Positions 10,701-21,751 of a stretch of DNA of 64,000 nucleotides are shown piece after piece. Below the pieces are notes generated by a model. The model did not search any database, was not told where the DNA came from, and saw only the letters and a list, made by a program, of their open reading frames with translations. The stretch is from Auricularia sp. M13 (taxonomy: Eukaryota > Basidiomycota > Agaricomycetes > Auriculariales > Auriculariaceae). Each line of letters starts with the position of its first letter. The first letter of the stretch is position 1. The stretch lies in assembly GCA_037042915.1 (NCBI GenBank), contig CM073194.1:1178001-1242000 (forward strand), given 5' to 3'. The position numbers and the translations under genes were made by a program.

Positions 10701-12317
10701 GATGCCATGACCAGCAGCGTACCTGGGTGATAGACGCATCAACGGGCACGAAGCGCAGAGTGCGGTCCTTCCCCCAGGTGATCAGTTGGAACGTACCGTC
10801 AGCTTTGAGGATCGTCAGCAACGTCATAAAATAAGCAAGTTTCCAATACTCACATAAAGAGGCTGTACTGCTGCCTCTGGTGCGCCAGACGAATTCTCGA
10901 ACAACATCAGGGTAACCATCGAATACGTGCACAGGCTCTTCCAGACCGTGCTGGTGTGACCAGAGTTCCAATACGGTCTCACCGCGCTGCGGTAAGGTGA
11001 GGAAGCCATCTCCGAACGGAAGCGACCGCGCGCGAGACACCGGGTATCGTGTGTGTGCAACTCTGAGCGGTGTTGCATCCAAATTCGCTTTGCCGGGCGA
11101 GGGGAACCCTCTGTTATCTTCGAGCGTATTGGATCCGCATCCAATGTCCCACACTTTGACGGTGGAGTCCAGCGAGCAGGTCAATATTTCGTTACGCCTT
11201 GTTCTGGACCATGAGATGCCATAGATCTTGGCGTCGTGCGCTTTTATCGTGAAAAGCGGCACCGATCCTTTCTGAGGGAAGATTAGCACTGTGACGAAGT
11301 GGGCATTAATGGCCAGTGGACCAGCGAGGAACGCCCAGCTAATCCTGAAATGCCAAGGGGACTTACCCGTTTATCCCAGACCATGACGGACGAATAGTGG
11401 GATGAAGCAAGGAGGTGCTCGTCGCAAAAGCTCCATTTCACTTGCGCGGCACTCGCTGCAGATCAAGTGAATAACTGTGTAGCAGTTCCTGACTGCGCAT
11501 ACCGACGAACGGGGATAAACCTGAAAACAATGTCAGCATGTTTCATATGAAACATATTGCTGCTCACTGGCTGCCGGCTTCATGGGTGCTTTAATATCCC
11601 AGACGTGAATCCAGGAGTCCAGAGCACAGCTGGCTACGAGGTTGGGAACAATGTTGTGCCAGTTGACGTCCGTCACCGCTCGATAATGTGCTCGCTGGAG
11701 TGGTGCTTCAATTGAGGTGCGTCCAGTGAGATACAGGTTCCAAAGCAACATCTTCTCGCTGGATGTCGAGACCACGTATTGCGAATGGGATAAATGAGGG
11801 TTCCATTGGACCTCGGCGACTTCCCAAGTGCCGCCTTGAGGTAGGAAACGAGGCAGTTGAACGGGGTTGTCGAGGTCAATGAGGAATAATCCCTTGCGAC
11901 TGTGGACAAGGTTGAGCAATGTTTTAAGATTATTTAACAATCTACTGACGTGGCGACAACGACATCGCGGCTTGTGGGACTGATGCTCATCTAGAGAAAA
12001 ATTAGCGCCCGTTAAAGCAGGTCGTCGAGGCAACATACCGAGCCAATGTCGTCGCCAACGACGGCGCTCATATCGTAGGTCCTATGCTGGTGGAACGTTC
12101 CCGTGCCACTCGAGAGTGTTGAAGATTCAGAAAATAATCTCAGAGGCCGCGTCGGGGGTGACGGTGTGGAGGCGTTGGACTGGGCAGTGGCACCGCTGCC
12201 TATGGACCTTCTACGGCCTTCCTTTTTCCGCATAAGCATAATGGAAGCCACGTGGAGTCCATTTGAGATGGCTGGACTCCTTGAGCGAGAAGGTTGCGAA
12301 TGCGCGCGTCGTTCCAT
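7738..12317 (-). CDS. WDR59/Mtc5-like WD40-RWD-RING protein of the SEA/GATOR2 complex (multi-exon)
   Basis: WDR59 (yeast Mtc5/Sea3) is a subunit of the vacuole/lysosome-associated SEA (GATOR2) complex that relays amino-acid supply to TORC1. The start at 12317 begins a Ser/Arg-rich leader. WD40 repeats follow across exons 12.0-10.7 kb, with blades such as LVASCALDSWIHVWDIK, LLASSHYSSVMVWDKR and ILTCSLDSTVKVWDIG. The RWD domain is at about 10.0-9.6 kb (LYLRVFFHFPRDYPNDGHL). The C-terminal exon at 7965-7738 encodes a RING-like zinc motif (CCVC, CMKC, CAAGCGCQC). This order is the family signature. Visible introns include a GTATGT donor at 12038 and a GTCAGT donor about 85 nt later. LINE-A sits directly after the stop. 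Confidence 0.88.
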
Positions 12318-12394
12318 GCGCAGGCCACGAGGTCAACGCGTTTCAGGCTCCGACAATAATTCTTCAGTTGTAACTCTCATCTTGCCCTACGGCA
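12318..12394. promoter_or_regulatory. Compact divergent promoter between WDR59-like and F-box-like genes
   Basis: Only 77 bp separate the start codons of two divergent genes, so both promoters and 5' UTRs must overlap here or extend into the neighbouring coding exon. No TATA box is visible. If the F-box gene starts at its next internal ATG (12539), the spacer is about 220 bp. Confidence 0.45.
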
Positions 12395-14329
12395 ATGATC
12401 TCCCCTGCAATGCAGGTTCTCTCTTCAGAGCTCCAGAGGCTCTCCAGGGAAGCTGGCGGCTTCCTGAAAGTAGAATCAGTGTGTAGGGATAGGTATGAAT
12501 TATTGCTTCGAAATAACAAGGACTCAACTCCGAGTAGAATGGCCTTGAACGACAACTTCGACCTAGCCGCTCAGTTAGTGTACAAAATGGTAGACTCGCT
12601 GACATACGGGAAAACTTCACGTCTCGACAAGCTTCCTCCTGTGGTGGTCATCAGACTGGCGGAATATTGGTCTATGCCGGACCGTTTGGCCGTCGCTCGC
12701 AGCTGTCGGGGACTGCGACAGATTCTCCTCGATCGCCCACAACTATGGGTCATGGTTGTTGACATAAAAGGGGCGCTGGACCTTCCTCCTCGGCTGCGTT
12801 ATAAGGACGCACTATTAAAACGCAGCTACCCCGTACCCATGAACCTCGAACTCAACGCCATGATTTGCGAAGGTGCTCCCTATGCGAAGCTCCTTAAGCG
12901 TAATATACCACGGCTCACTTCGCTGGACTTGACCTGCAGGGGTCCGTGGGTCCTCAACAAGCTGTCTGCTGCTGGACTCTTGACCTTGGGATTGAATTTC
13001 GCCGACGAGGCTCTGATCACACGGCCTAGCAGGCTCCAGAACTACGACGAATGGGAGCCCATTCACCAGGCTCTCCGGGATCCTGCGCCACTGCTTGAGG
13101 AGCTGGACATTTTCATCCACAATACTGCCGATTGGAGGGCGGAAGCATGGCTCTCATCTGACGTTTTGGGGTGCGAGCCTGGCCGGTTACGTCGGTGCAG
13201 TCTGACATCTGTCTGGCTGCCATACGATTACTGTCACGCCTTCTCTCAGCTCACTAACTTCTGTTACGAGCCGCACGACAGAACGATAACCCGTGAGGAA
13301 ATTGATCGCATTCTGGAGGAAATGCCGTGCTTGGAGACTCTCAGTCTGACGGTGAATTCCTACATGCAAGAACTCCCTTCGAATCCGCAGCCCCGGCCGA
13401 ATCTACGCAACGTCGCCCTGCGTGCCCTCGCGCATGGCTCTATAGAGCTTGTCGAGTACTTCAAGGCCCATTCCCTCACAGAGGTTATTCTCGATCAGAT
13501 GCGCGTTGTAGCCCAACAGGACGAGCAACAGCCTCAGCATTTCACGCCCTGGGTGCGCTTTGCTGGGAGAGAGATCGCGGAACTCTTCCCTGACCACAAC
13601 CGCCTCTATGTCGGGCTTTACCAGGCTTCCCTCGAGTCTGACGATCCCGCCCACCCGCGAGTGCGCCTTTCGGCCACCAACTTGATCGACACCGGTTTCT
13701 TCGCCTCGCCCTACGCCCTCGCGAATCTGACTTCGCTGACGATCCACGAGGGCGCGTGGGCGCGGTGCGCGCCGTTCCCCGACGCACCGGCACTCAGGCA
13801 GCTGACGGTCTGCCTCGCATCGTGCTTCGACTACTGGGCCGCGGCGATCGGATCTTGGGTGGAAGCGGTGAGCGGCATCCTGCAGGAAGACCCAGAGATG
13901 TTCGCGTGGCACGTCCCGCGCCTGCGCACGCTCGCCGTTGTCGCCCTCCCGCAGTACCGGTCGCGCTGCCGCGCCGTGCCACCGTATCTCTGCGGCCGCG
14001 TGCGCGACTGCAAGTGCCCGCAGGCGTGCACCGTCTCCCTCGCGGACATCCAACACTGCCTGCAGCCCGCGCTGCAATTCGACGCCGAGCGTCTCGAGCG
14101 CCTCACGTTCGGAGGCATCCAGCACTTTGTCGACCCGGATATCGCGGCTTCCTTGCGCGCTCTGGACGAGTGGGCGGACGAGGTCGAATTTGTGGGGGAA
14201 GACCTCGAGCTGGCGCCCATTGAGAATCTCGTGTGGCAATCTCCCGTCAACCCAGCGTATGCGCCGGTGCTGCACGAGATGTTCGCGACGAGGACCGAAG
14301 CCACTGAAAATCGCCACATATTTCTCTGA
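12395..14329 (+). CDS. F-box-like leucine-rich protein
   Basis: Single-exon 644-aa protein. Residues ~75-120 form an F-box-like motif (LPPVVVIRLAEYW...PDRLAVARSCRGLRQILLDRPQLW), the segment that binds Skp1 in SCF ubiquitin ligases. The rest is a long irregular leucine-rich region typical of expanded basidiomycete F-box families, with a Cys-rich stretch (CGRVRDCKCPQAC) near residues 530-545 that could hold a metal. The substrate is unknown. An alternative start is the ATG at 12539 (MALNDN). The last ~115 codons recur as a broken copy at 22627-23080 on the other strand, so the 3' end of this gene belongs to a duplicated segment. Confidence 0.72.
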   Translation: MISPAMQVLSSELQRLSREAGGFLKVESVCRDRYELLLRNNKDSTPSRMALNDNFDLAAQLVYKMVDSLTYGKTSRLDKLPPVVVIRLAEYWSMPDRLAVARSCRGLRQILLDRPQLWVMVVDIKGALDLPPRLRYKDALLKRSYPVPMNLELNAMICEGAPYAKLLKRNIPRLTSLDLTCRGPWVLNKLSAAGLLTLGLNFADEALITRPSRLQNYDEWEPIHQALRDPAPLLEELDIFIHNTADWRAEAWLSSDVLGCEPGRLRRCSLTSVWLPYDYCHAFSQLTNFCYEPHDRTITREEIDRILEEMPCLETLSLTVNSYMQELPSNPQPRPNLRNVALRALAHGSIELVEYFKAHSLTEVILDQMRVVAQQDEQQPQHFTPWVRFAGREIAELFPDHNRLYVGLYQASLESDDPAHPRVRLSATNLIDTGFFASPYALANLTSLTIHEGAWARCAPFPDAPALRQLTVCLASCFDYWAAAIGSWVEAVSGILQEDPEMFAWHVPRLRTLAVVALPQYRSRCRAVPPYLCGRVRDCKCPQACTVSLADIQHCLQPALQFDAERLERLTFGGIQHFVDPDIAASLRALDEWADEVEFVGEDLELAPIENLVWQSPVNPAYAPVLHEMFATRTEATENRHIFL

Positions 14330-15668
14330 TGTAGCAACAGCGTCACTGTCTCCTTCTTGTATCTGACTCCAGCTGCCTTTACACCCACACTTGTATCCGA
14401 CCCCCAAAAGCCCTCCATGTATCCGATTCTCACAAGCCTCTGCGTTGTCTCCAACTCCCCGCTCACCCTAGCGTCAATGCCACTGCCACCTTCTTGGATC
14501 CATTGACAGGCGCTGAAACGCTTCAGCGGACGAGCGTCTCATGTCAACCACAGTGATGTAGTCGCTCCAGCAGCTGTAGAGTCGCAGAGTCTGATTGTTG
14601 GCGGCGCTTATCGATATTCCTGGACTCAGAGGGAGACAGGACATCGGCGGCCTGACGTGCAGTATCGTGTCTCCCGAATGAGCTCCAGCCTCGCTTCTAT
14701 TCCCAGGCCGCACGCGAGTAACCGTGGCCAGTTCTCTCAGAGTCGTCCACGTGACACCCAATAGCTTGTCCAAACAAACAGTCTCACGTGAAGAAATGCC
14801 GTAAAACGACGTAGTCTGCCTGGCAATGGGCTGTCCTTGCACTTCAATGTCGGGCTTGTGACCAAGGTGGAGTCGATGACTCTCTGAGCTGCCAGCAAAT
14901 GAGAAACTCATGTGCTCAGATTCTCTGATTCAACGGCGCCGGTCGGCGGTTGCTGGCACCTCAGCTTCCCACTCGGCCATGGTAACGCTCCGACGCTGTC
15001 CCGTGCATCCCTGTCGGAGGTGGAGTCGACGTCAGCGGGTTCCAAGACAGAGACAGCGGCCATCGATGGTACTCTATCTCTGGACGAAGAAACTGACACC
15101 TCCGCTCCAAGTTGTCAACACCAGCTCAATGACACTCCAACCGAACGTCAGTATGCATTTCAATGAGACTCTGACAATTGATTCGAATTTCGCGCCGATG
15201 TCGCTCTGGAAGTTGACATGAAGTAACCGACAAGGCGACCGGGTGCCAACACTCTGATACTCCAATGACGCATAGCATCGTGATCCTATAGTAGAGTTGA
15301 ACCTAATCATGAGGAATATCATATTCATTGACACCGGCCATCGATGGCCCACTGGCGAGCCGATTCGACGTCGAAAACCTACGCCAAATGACCTTATGGA
15401 GCCCACCCGTCATCGACGGACATTAATTCATTCATCTCACTGGCAGACGGCGTTGGTATCATGCAATCATACTCCTCGATCAGGATACGGATGTGATTAC
15501 ACGTAGTTTAATCTGAGGTGGCAGCGGGACCACTCCCCATTGGCCCGTGATTCTCACTGCGTTCTGAATCTGGACGTTCTATGACGGGCTGTTACACCGT
15601 CAGGGTGCAATGACACGAAGGCGACGACGTCTATCAGCGTCTAAATCTCTCCTTCTGGTCTGCCAGCC
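14330..15668 (+). repeat. Duplicated segment, copy 1 (unknown repeat following the F-box gene)
   Basis: This gene-poor stretch is repeated in inverted orientation at 22390-23872. Landmarks shared by both copies: the CAAACAAACAGTCTCACGTG block (about 14775 and 23800), the block around CCATCGATGG (about 15340 and 23350), and CCACTCCCCATTGGCCCGTG (about 15525 and 23130). The order of blocks differs: here F-box end, then the left block (14330-14570), then the right block. A minus-strand frame at 14911-14474 is open and has a damaged counterpart in the other copy, but I recognise no protein family in it. Confidence 0.75.
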
Positions 15669-16334
15669 GGGCTCGACTATCTATATCCGACATGAGGCGT
15701 CAGGCCGGGTTCACTCATCCCGCCATTCATTCGCGGTACGGAGGACGTTGGAACACACGCATGCGCACCGGGCACCCAGCTCCGAGTACGTTTTGAGACA
15801 AAGGCAGCAATCTCCCGGGACGCTCCACATGTACGTAGAGGCAACGTGCGTTCGCCCTGGAATCCCTCGGGCTGCCGATGCGTTCATCGATCATGTCTGA
15901 CTACAGTTTTGCATTGGGAACTGTCCCCGTACCTACCCCGCAGCCTAGGCTACGCCTGCGCGGGAGCACTCGCGGGGAGGGCTGAATTTGGGAGCGGGTA
16001 AAGCAGCGAGCAGCGCGCCACCGATTCAGATGAGAGACGCAAAGTACCGCATCAGGTGGCGCGTTTGCGCTTCGCTGGCTTCCTAGTCGTGGCGGGGAAC
16101 CTTCTGTCGTCTCACGGAAGACCAGTGTGTAGCGCAGAAGACTCGAAGCTCACGAATTCCGGACAATGGAAGGATTCGTGCTTGGGGCTCGGTCTCGGAA
16201 GTCGCAGCGAATCATGCATCAAACTTCCTCGTCTGCGAGCTAGCTAGAAACGGCCGGCGGCGGATGATGAGGCCTGCGGCGGGCGGATACATATCAGGTC
16301 GTGCATTGGGTGAGAGTGTGATCTCAAGGCGACA
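15669..16334. other. Intergenic, no gene seen
   Basis: Between the end of the repeat and the LINE-B reading frame I see no gene, RNA or clear repeat. The left boundary of LINE-B lies somewhere near 16.3-16.5 kb and cannot be fixed by eye. Confidence 0.5.
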
Positions 16335-18446
16335 ATGCACGCGCGATCGTACGTTGTCTTTCGCGGGATCAATGACTGCCAGGGCCAATGCACGCCAGCC
16401 GACAGCCGAGCGATCCTCCGCATTCGTGGGAACCGGACAGCCACAATCTGCAGCGAGGAACCCGGGCCCAATGCGCATCCTCCGGGCCTCCGCGCAGCTG
16501 CGCCCATTATTCGGGCTTCCCTACCGGCAGAGGACGAGCCCACGGAGGGTCGATTGGGCATGTTTGTCGACGATGGCAAGCTCTATGCGTCGTCTAAGTC
16601 GCTTGATACGAATGTCCGCCACTTACGCGCCCTCTTCAACGTTGCGCGACGCTGGGCCGCCGATGAGGGTCTGCTCCTCGACGATGCAAAACGCGACTTG
16701 GCGCACTTCACGGGCAAGCTGCTGAAGCTGGGCGGGCGAAGCCTGAAGCAATTACCACGCCCCTCTTTGACCCTACCAAACAACGACGGCTCGACAACAA
16801 CGCTCCGTCCAGCCACAACATATCGATGGCTTGGCATCATCTGGGACCCTCAGATGACGTTCGCAGCGCACGTCAAGACAATGGCAGCCCGGGCTTCGCG
16901 CGTCGTTGACGCGCTTCAAATGCTGGGCACCAACAAGCACGGCCTACCACCGATCTACCTGCGCTCCATCCACATCGCGTGCACCCTCTCGATACTCTGC
17001 TTTGCCGCGGCGGTTTGGTATCTCGGCGACGAGACGCGCCAGTTGACCCTCGTCGACAAGCTCAGCAAGCCTCTCAACCGCGCGATGCAGCAAATTACGG
17101 GCGCGTTCAAGACAACGCCTATCGAGGCCTTGCATATTGAGTCCTCAATACCGCCCATCGACCTTCTCCTGATGCGCCGCCGCCAGGCGGCGGCGCTACG
17201 CCTTGCACGCATGCCCACGACTCACCCGATTTTGCAAAGACTCGGCGCTGCATGGCACAGAGGCACAGCGGTGGCAAGCCCGCCGCCGCTCCCGCCGCCC
17301 AAGCTGACGGCATCGGGGAACGGCAAGCAGACGCGCCTGCAGATGCTGGCGCGGGAATACGACCCGGACGGCGAACGCATTGACCAGCTGCATCGCGCCC
17401 CGTGGGACGATCCGGTCGGCGACCAGAGGTGGCGGGGCCGCCTGACAGTCAAACCGAAACCACCAGCCCTCGACAAACGACACGCCGCGCTCGAGCACTT
17501 GAGGACGTCCCGGCAGCTTCGCAAGGACGAGCACAATGTGCTAGTATACAGCGACGGCTCACTTCTAGACGCCCACTGCGGAGCCGGCTTTGCAATCTTC
17601 CATGGCCGACGACAAGTCACTTCCCGCGCGCTGGGCCTGGGACAGGCCGCCGATGTCTACGACGGCGAAATGCACGGGCTGGAGATGTCCGCGAGCCCGG
17701 CGCTGGCATACGCATCATCTCTTCCATTCAGACACGTTCACGTTTACTTTTTTGCTGACAATAACTCTGCCGTTTCACAGATCTGCGAGCAACGGCCGGC
17801 GCCATGCCAGGCATTCTCCATCGGATTCATGCGCAGGGTTGAGGAGTTCCTCCTCGAGGACGATAGTCACCGGGTGACCGTGGCATGGATACCTGGACAC
17901 GAGGACATCGCGGGCCAGGAGGCGTCGGATACGCTGGCGAAGGCGGGGACGAAGCGGGCGTCCTCGCTGCGCTTCAGCTCGACAATCACGCACGCGCGCC
18001 GCAGCTTCACGACGAACGTGGCCAACAGATGGGCCGAGCGCTGGGCGGGCGCCGCGCGGAACAACGCATACGAGCCGGCAAATCGTATCGCACCGTCACT
18101 GCGACCGACTCAGCAGCTCCGCAAGTACGACAAAAAGACGCTTGCGGCGCTTGTGCAGTGTCGCACTGGGCACGCGCATACCGGCGAGTACTACCGGTCT
18201 ATTCGAAAGCCGGAGCGCGGGTTTGCATGTCCTTGCGGGGAGGCACTGCAGACCCGCGATCACATACTCATCGAGTGCCCTCAGTACGAGCGCCACCGCC
18301 GTGTACTGCGAGATGTCTCGCCTTCGCTACAGGTCTCTGAGCTGCTCGGGACCAAGGCGGGCATCAATGCGACCGCTACTTTCCTTCGCCGAAGTGGTGC
18401 GTTTGGGCGGCCCACCACGGAGGTTGAAGATGCTGCGGGCCACTGA
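16335..18446 (+). CDS. LINE-B ORF2 remnant: RT thumb, RNase H, zinc finger
   Basis: The frame is open for 703 codons. The first ~65 residues are probably not element-derived. From residue ~70 it reads as the end of a reverse transcriptase (GMFVDDGKLYAS, then ATTYRWLGIIWD). It continues with an RNase H domain (about residues 400-545) carrying YSDGS, GEMHGLE, FADNNS and the GHEDIAGQEASD block, i.e. D, E, D, D present. It ends with a C-x-C...H...C zinc finger near 632-655. The frame is intact although the element is truncated. It cannot move by itself; whether it is transcribed is unknown. Confidence 0.8.
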   Translation: MHARSYVVFRGINDCQGQCTPADSRAILRIRGNRTATICSEEPGPNAHPPGLRAAAPIIRASLPAEDEPTEGRLGMFVDDGKLYASSKSLDTNVRHLRALFNVARRWAADEGLLLDDAKRDLAHFTGKLLKLGGRSLKQLPRPSLTLPNNDGSTTTLRPATTYRWLGIIWDPQMTFAAHVKTMAARASRVVDALQMLGTNKHGLPPIYLRSIHIACTLSILCFAAAVWYLGDETRQLTLVDKLSKPLNRAMQQITGAFKTTPIEALHIESSIPPIDLLLMRRRQAAALRLARMPTTHPILQRLGAAWHRGTAVASPPPLPPPKLTASGNGKQTRLQMLAREYDPDGERIDQLHRAPWDDPVGDQRWRGRLTVKPKPPALDKRHAALEHLRTSRQLRKDEHNVLVYSDGSLLDAHCGAGFAIFHGRRQVTSRALGLGQAADVYDGEMHGLEMSASPALAYASSLPFRHVHVYFFADNNSAVSQICEQRPAPCQAFSIGFMRRVEEFLLEDDSHRVTVAWIPGHEDIAGQEASDTLAKAGTKRASSLRFSSTITHARRSFTTNVANRWAERWAGAARNNAYEPANRIAPSLRPTQQLRKYDKKTLAALVQCRTGHAHTGEYYRSIRKPERGFACPCGEALQTRDHILIECPQYERHRRVLRDVSPSLQVSELLGTKAGINATATFLRRSGAFGRPTTEVEDAAGH

Positions 18447-18600
18447 AGCGCGCGCCTGCGGCGCGCGCGCGCGCGACCCGACGCCAAACCGTCCGCTGCC
18501 CTTGTGTCCAACCCAACCGCCGTCACCGACAGCCGTCCTCGGAGCGAGGGGGTTCATATGCTCTGGTTATGCTTATGGTCTATGATATGATTGTCTTTCC
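16335..18600 (+). mobile_element. LINE-B: 5'-truncated non-LTR retrotransposon
   Basis: Only the 3' part of a LINE ORF2 remains, starting inside the reverse transcriptase just before its catalytic FVDD motif. The endonuclease, ORF1 and most RT motifs are missing, which is the usual result of abortive reverse transcription. It differs from LINE-A by keeping an RNase H domain with a full set of catalytic residues. No poly(A) tail is visible after the stop at 18446; the 3' boundary near 18600 is a guess. Confidence 0.82.
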
Positions 18601-19132
18601 TTTCTCTCTTTTCGAGCCACTCAACTTGCCTACATTACAGCCTCACTCTTGTAGCGCCCTGAAGCCTTGCATGTCCATTGTCTGATCGGTGTTCCGTATC
18701 CTTGTGCTCACACCCTGTATTGGTTCTCGTATTCTCGAGTTCGCCGCGTCTTGACACTGTAATTAGGTAGTCTGTTGCGGGGTAATCCACTGAATCAACA
18801 ACAGCATCCTCCGGGCCGGACGTCCAGTCGCGGCACCAATCCCCGCCGCCCAGCCGAGCTGAGCCAGAGCAAGAGTCTTGACGACGGGAACGCGGCACGG
18901 ATAAACGGCAGACCTGCGATGGAACTCCTGGATTTGCAGGGTCGGATCTGGCTGTGGCATTACAGATATCATACTGATACAGATACATATTGAGCAGGAA
19001 GCGCGAGAAAGCAGGCGAGCGGGCGGTGGACGGCGGACGGAGCATCAGAAATCAGGAATCGGGAGTCGGGTGCGCATGCAGCATATGGGACACAATACAT
19101 TTACAACGGCGGCGGCGGAGCGGAGGGCGGGG
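18601..19132. other. Intergenic, nothing recognised
   Basis: This stretch lies downstream of LINE-B and upstream, in map order, of a weak minus-strand gene candidate. No coding or repeat signal was convincing. Confidence 0.4.
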
Positions 19133-19620
19133 CTATGGTCGCTGCGACCATGCGTAGAGGAACTTCTCGCGCTCGCGCGCGCGGTGCGCTTGTCTGCGCG
19201 CGTGCTCGGCGCACGACGGGCACAGGCCTTGCTCCTTCTGCCGCACGCGGTTCAGCGGCGCGCCCAATGCCTGGCCAAATATGAGCACGACTGCTGGCGC
19301 AGCATGGAAGGACGGGACGTACGGGGACGCAGGGGCCCTCGGGCCAGTCGCACTCGCACCATGTCGGGTGGTCCCGCGAAATGCGGCAACGCGGTGAGTG
19401 GCAGTCGATGCGGGCTTGCGCGGTCTTGTGGTGCGGGATGAAGTGCTGCACGCGGACGGGCGTCGCAGTCAGCGTCTATGCCTGAGTCTGCGCTGGGAGC
19501 GGCAGCGAAGGCGAGAAAGTACCTCGCAGCCCAGATAGCGAGTTCCTTCCCTATGGCGGGCGTAAGCACTGAGAGTGAGAGATAATTTGAGAGACGGGCG
19601 CACCAGACGTCGCGACACAT
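19133..19620 (-). CDS. Possible small multi-exon gene of unknown function
   Basis: From the ATG at 19620 the frame encodes a short N-terminus with a hydrophobic stretch. A plausible last exon in another frame ends at 19133 and encodes a segment with CPSC followed by a basic helix and a terminal KFLYAWSQRP. The two pieces need one or two introns that I could not place with certainty. Support comes from a TATA-like box about 85 bp upstream and from the protein-like character of the last exon. I recognise no family. A mitochondrial or secreted small protein would fit, but this is a guess. Confidence 0.3.
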
Positions 19621-19701
19621 TATGGCGACAATGACGGTCGTGGGAGGCAGGAAAGGCGGGGGGAGAGAGGTGCCAAGCCGGGATGCTGCGGGGGCGGGCT
19701 G

Positions 19702-19709
19702 TTTATATA
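19702..19709 (-). promoter_or_regulatory. TATA-like box (TATATAAA on minus strand)
   Basis: TATATAAA on the minus strand lies about 82-89 bp before the ATG at 19620, a normal distance for a fungal core promoter. It is the main support for a minus-strand gene here. Confidence 0.4.
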
Positions 19710-20540
19710 CGGCTGGAGTCACGGGACAGGCGCTCAGGGCACCGTGTTCCCCATCCATTCAATCCCGCGCGAGAAAAAGAACGGCGCGTCAGAAAACCGA
19801 CGTTCGCCTGCCGTCCAAAGGCAGATACGGCCGGACCGCGATAACAGTAGCAGGCCTGAGGCCTGAGGTCCACGCCGTTGCCGCCGGTGCCGGGGACCCA
19901 GTTCCAGGCAGTGGAACGCCTTACGTTCGCTGCTTCGTGTCACTGTCCGTGCACAGGCTCGCGTCGGCGTGTTTGGACTGCGTGGCTTGGGATTTTAGAC
20001 GCGCCTTCTTGCGCAATCGAGACGACCGATGGTCCCTGGCATTCCCCTGTCAGCTGACGGCCACAGTGCTGCCCGGGAGCGGTGCCCTCACCTCCCGTGC
20101 CTGCAGAAATCTCGGCGACGCCATCGCCTGCGTGCATTGTTTTGAGGGTATGCTCGCCCAGTGCACCCGGTGTTACTGTTAGACTGTCCCCCAACGCGAC
20201 GATGGGCGCTCGGAAATGTGCGCGCCGCCACTGTAGCGCCCTGAATTTGTTGGCTTCGCGCCAGTGCGCGGCATCAGATACAGACGCGCACTCAGAGAGC
20301 ATTGGGCTGGGAGTCCTGATTAATGGCGCACGTGGCTGACTGCGAGGTGCCCTGAGAAATATAAAGATAGATAGAAAGAAAATAAGGACATTATCAGTTC
20401 AGCAGCGCTCGAAAAAGACATGCCGCACCCGTACAGATCTGCCCAGGCGCTCGGCGGGGTTTCTTGAGAACATGAGCTGCTTTTTCAGAAGGAGGAACAG
20501 TTGTCAAGCGGTAACTTCCGCAGCTCTTCCTTTGCTCGTC
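19710..20540. other. Intergenic region before IND1, no gene seen
   Basis: A plus-strand open frame (19622-20182) has no recognisable protein features and overlaps the minus-strand candidate. I see no RNA gene. The last ~200 bp presumably hold the IND1 promoter. Confidence 0.4.
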
Positions 20541-21751
20541 ATGTGGCGTCGAAGCGTGCATAGTACGCGCGTCTTACTGCACGAAAATCCGCTAGTCCGT
20601 GTGCTTGCCCTAAGATTCTGACTGGAAGGCTGAGCCTGTCCAGGGCCTGCCCAAGGCTGGCGCGCCGCCAACAATGCCCCGACGGAGTGCCGGGCTCCCT
20701 TCAAAGCGCGCAATTGGCAATGTGGGCAAAATTCTCGCGGTCGCGAGCGGAAAGGGCGGCGTCGGGAAGAGTACGCTGGCAGGCAGGTCAAATTCCGATT
20801 CGAATTTCGCCTGAACTGCTGCCAACTGGAAACCGGACGCACAGCGAACCTTGCCTGTGCCCTGTCGCGACAGAAGCTTGCCGTCGGCGTGCTGGACCTC
20901 GACATCTATGGGCCTTCGCAGCCGACCTTGCTCGGCCTTCGCGATGTTCCTGAGCCGGCTCTGACACCGCGTACGAGGCCCTGTCAGTGCTAATCGGCTC
21001 CGCGCGTGCTCAATACACCGCAGCGCAGAGGGCGCGCTGATTCCGCTCGCGAACCACGGCTTGACGTGCATGTCAATGGGCTTCCTCGTTCCTGGGACGG
21101 CGCCGGTAGTTTGGCGTGGGCTGATGGTCCAGAAAGCCGTACAGCAGCTGCTGTTCGACGTCGCGTGGCCGCGACTCGACGTCCTGGTTGTTGACCTTCC
21201 GCCGGGAACGGGGGACGTGGCGCTGTCCCTCGGCCAGTTGGTAACCGTGGACGGTATGCATGCCAGCTGCGCGGCTGCTATTTCTGACCTTGGCTTGATG
21301 GGTCCAGGCGCGGTGGTCGTGTCGACGCCGCAGGACGTGGCGCTGCTTGACGTTCAGAAGGGTGTCGCAGCCTTCCGCAAACTCTCCATACCTGTGCGTC
21401 CTGCATCCCTTGAATGGCTGCTCATAACCCCCGACCGTCTATCTGCAATCTCGAGCTCTGACACCGACACTGACGCCTGGACATGGACAGATCTTCGGCC
21501 TGGTCCTGAACATGGCGTACTTCACGTGTCCCTCGTGCGCCACGCCGCACCGCATATTCGGCCCGCCGCATCTGCCGGCGACCGCGGACGTTGAGCTGCT
21601 CTCGGAGCTGCCGCTGCTGCCGCGCGTCAGCACGGACGGCGACGCCGGCGTGCCGCCCGCGCTCACGGATCCTGCCGTGCAGGCCGTCATGGACCCTCTT
21701 GCTGCCACCATTTGGCAGCGCTTGAGCGCGTCTGCCACGCCGACTCCATAG
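20541..21751 (+). CDS. IND1/NUBPL, mitochondrial Mrp-type Fe-S P-loop NTPase for complex I assembly
   Basis: IND1/NUBPL delivers 4Fe-4S clusters to respiratory complex I in the mitochondrial matrix. The ATG at 20541 starts an Arg/Ser-rich presequence ([13 protein letters not shown]). Spliced by eye, the protein then shows the deviant Walker [13 protein letters not shown], then [15 protein letters not shown], the signature [23 protein letters not shown], and the cluster-binding CPSC motif, ending at 21751. Five introns fit: about 20595-20643, 20783-20844, one near 20968-21030 with a clear CTAAT branch site, 21255-21309, and about 21392-21490. The second intron only restores the frame with a GC donor. 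Complex I is consistent with an obligately respiring fungus. Confidence 0.88.

Noticed and set aside
13403-14407. 334-codon minus-strand frame opposite the F-box gene
   Set aside because: Antisense shadow of a gene with clear F-box similarity; no recognisable protein.
16335-18446. LINE-B frame as a host gene
   Set aside because: RT, RNase H and zinc finger order is that of a retroelement, and the N-terminal part before the RT motif is not protein-like.
19622-20182. Plus-strand 186-codon frame
   Set aside because: Arg/Ala/Gly-rich, no domain, overlaps a minus-strand TATA-like box and gene candidate.
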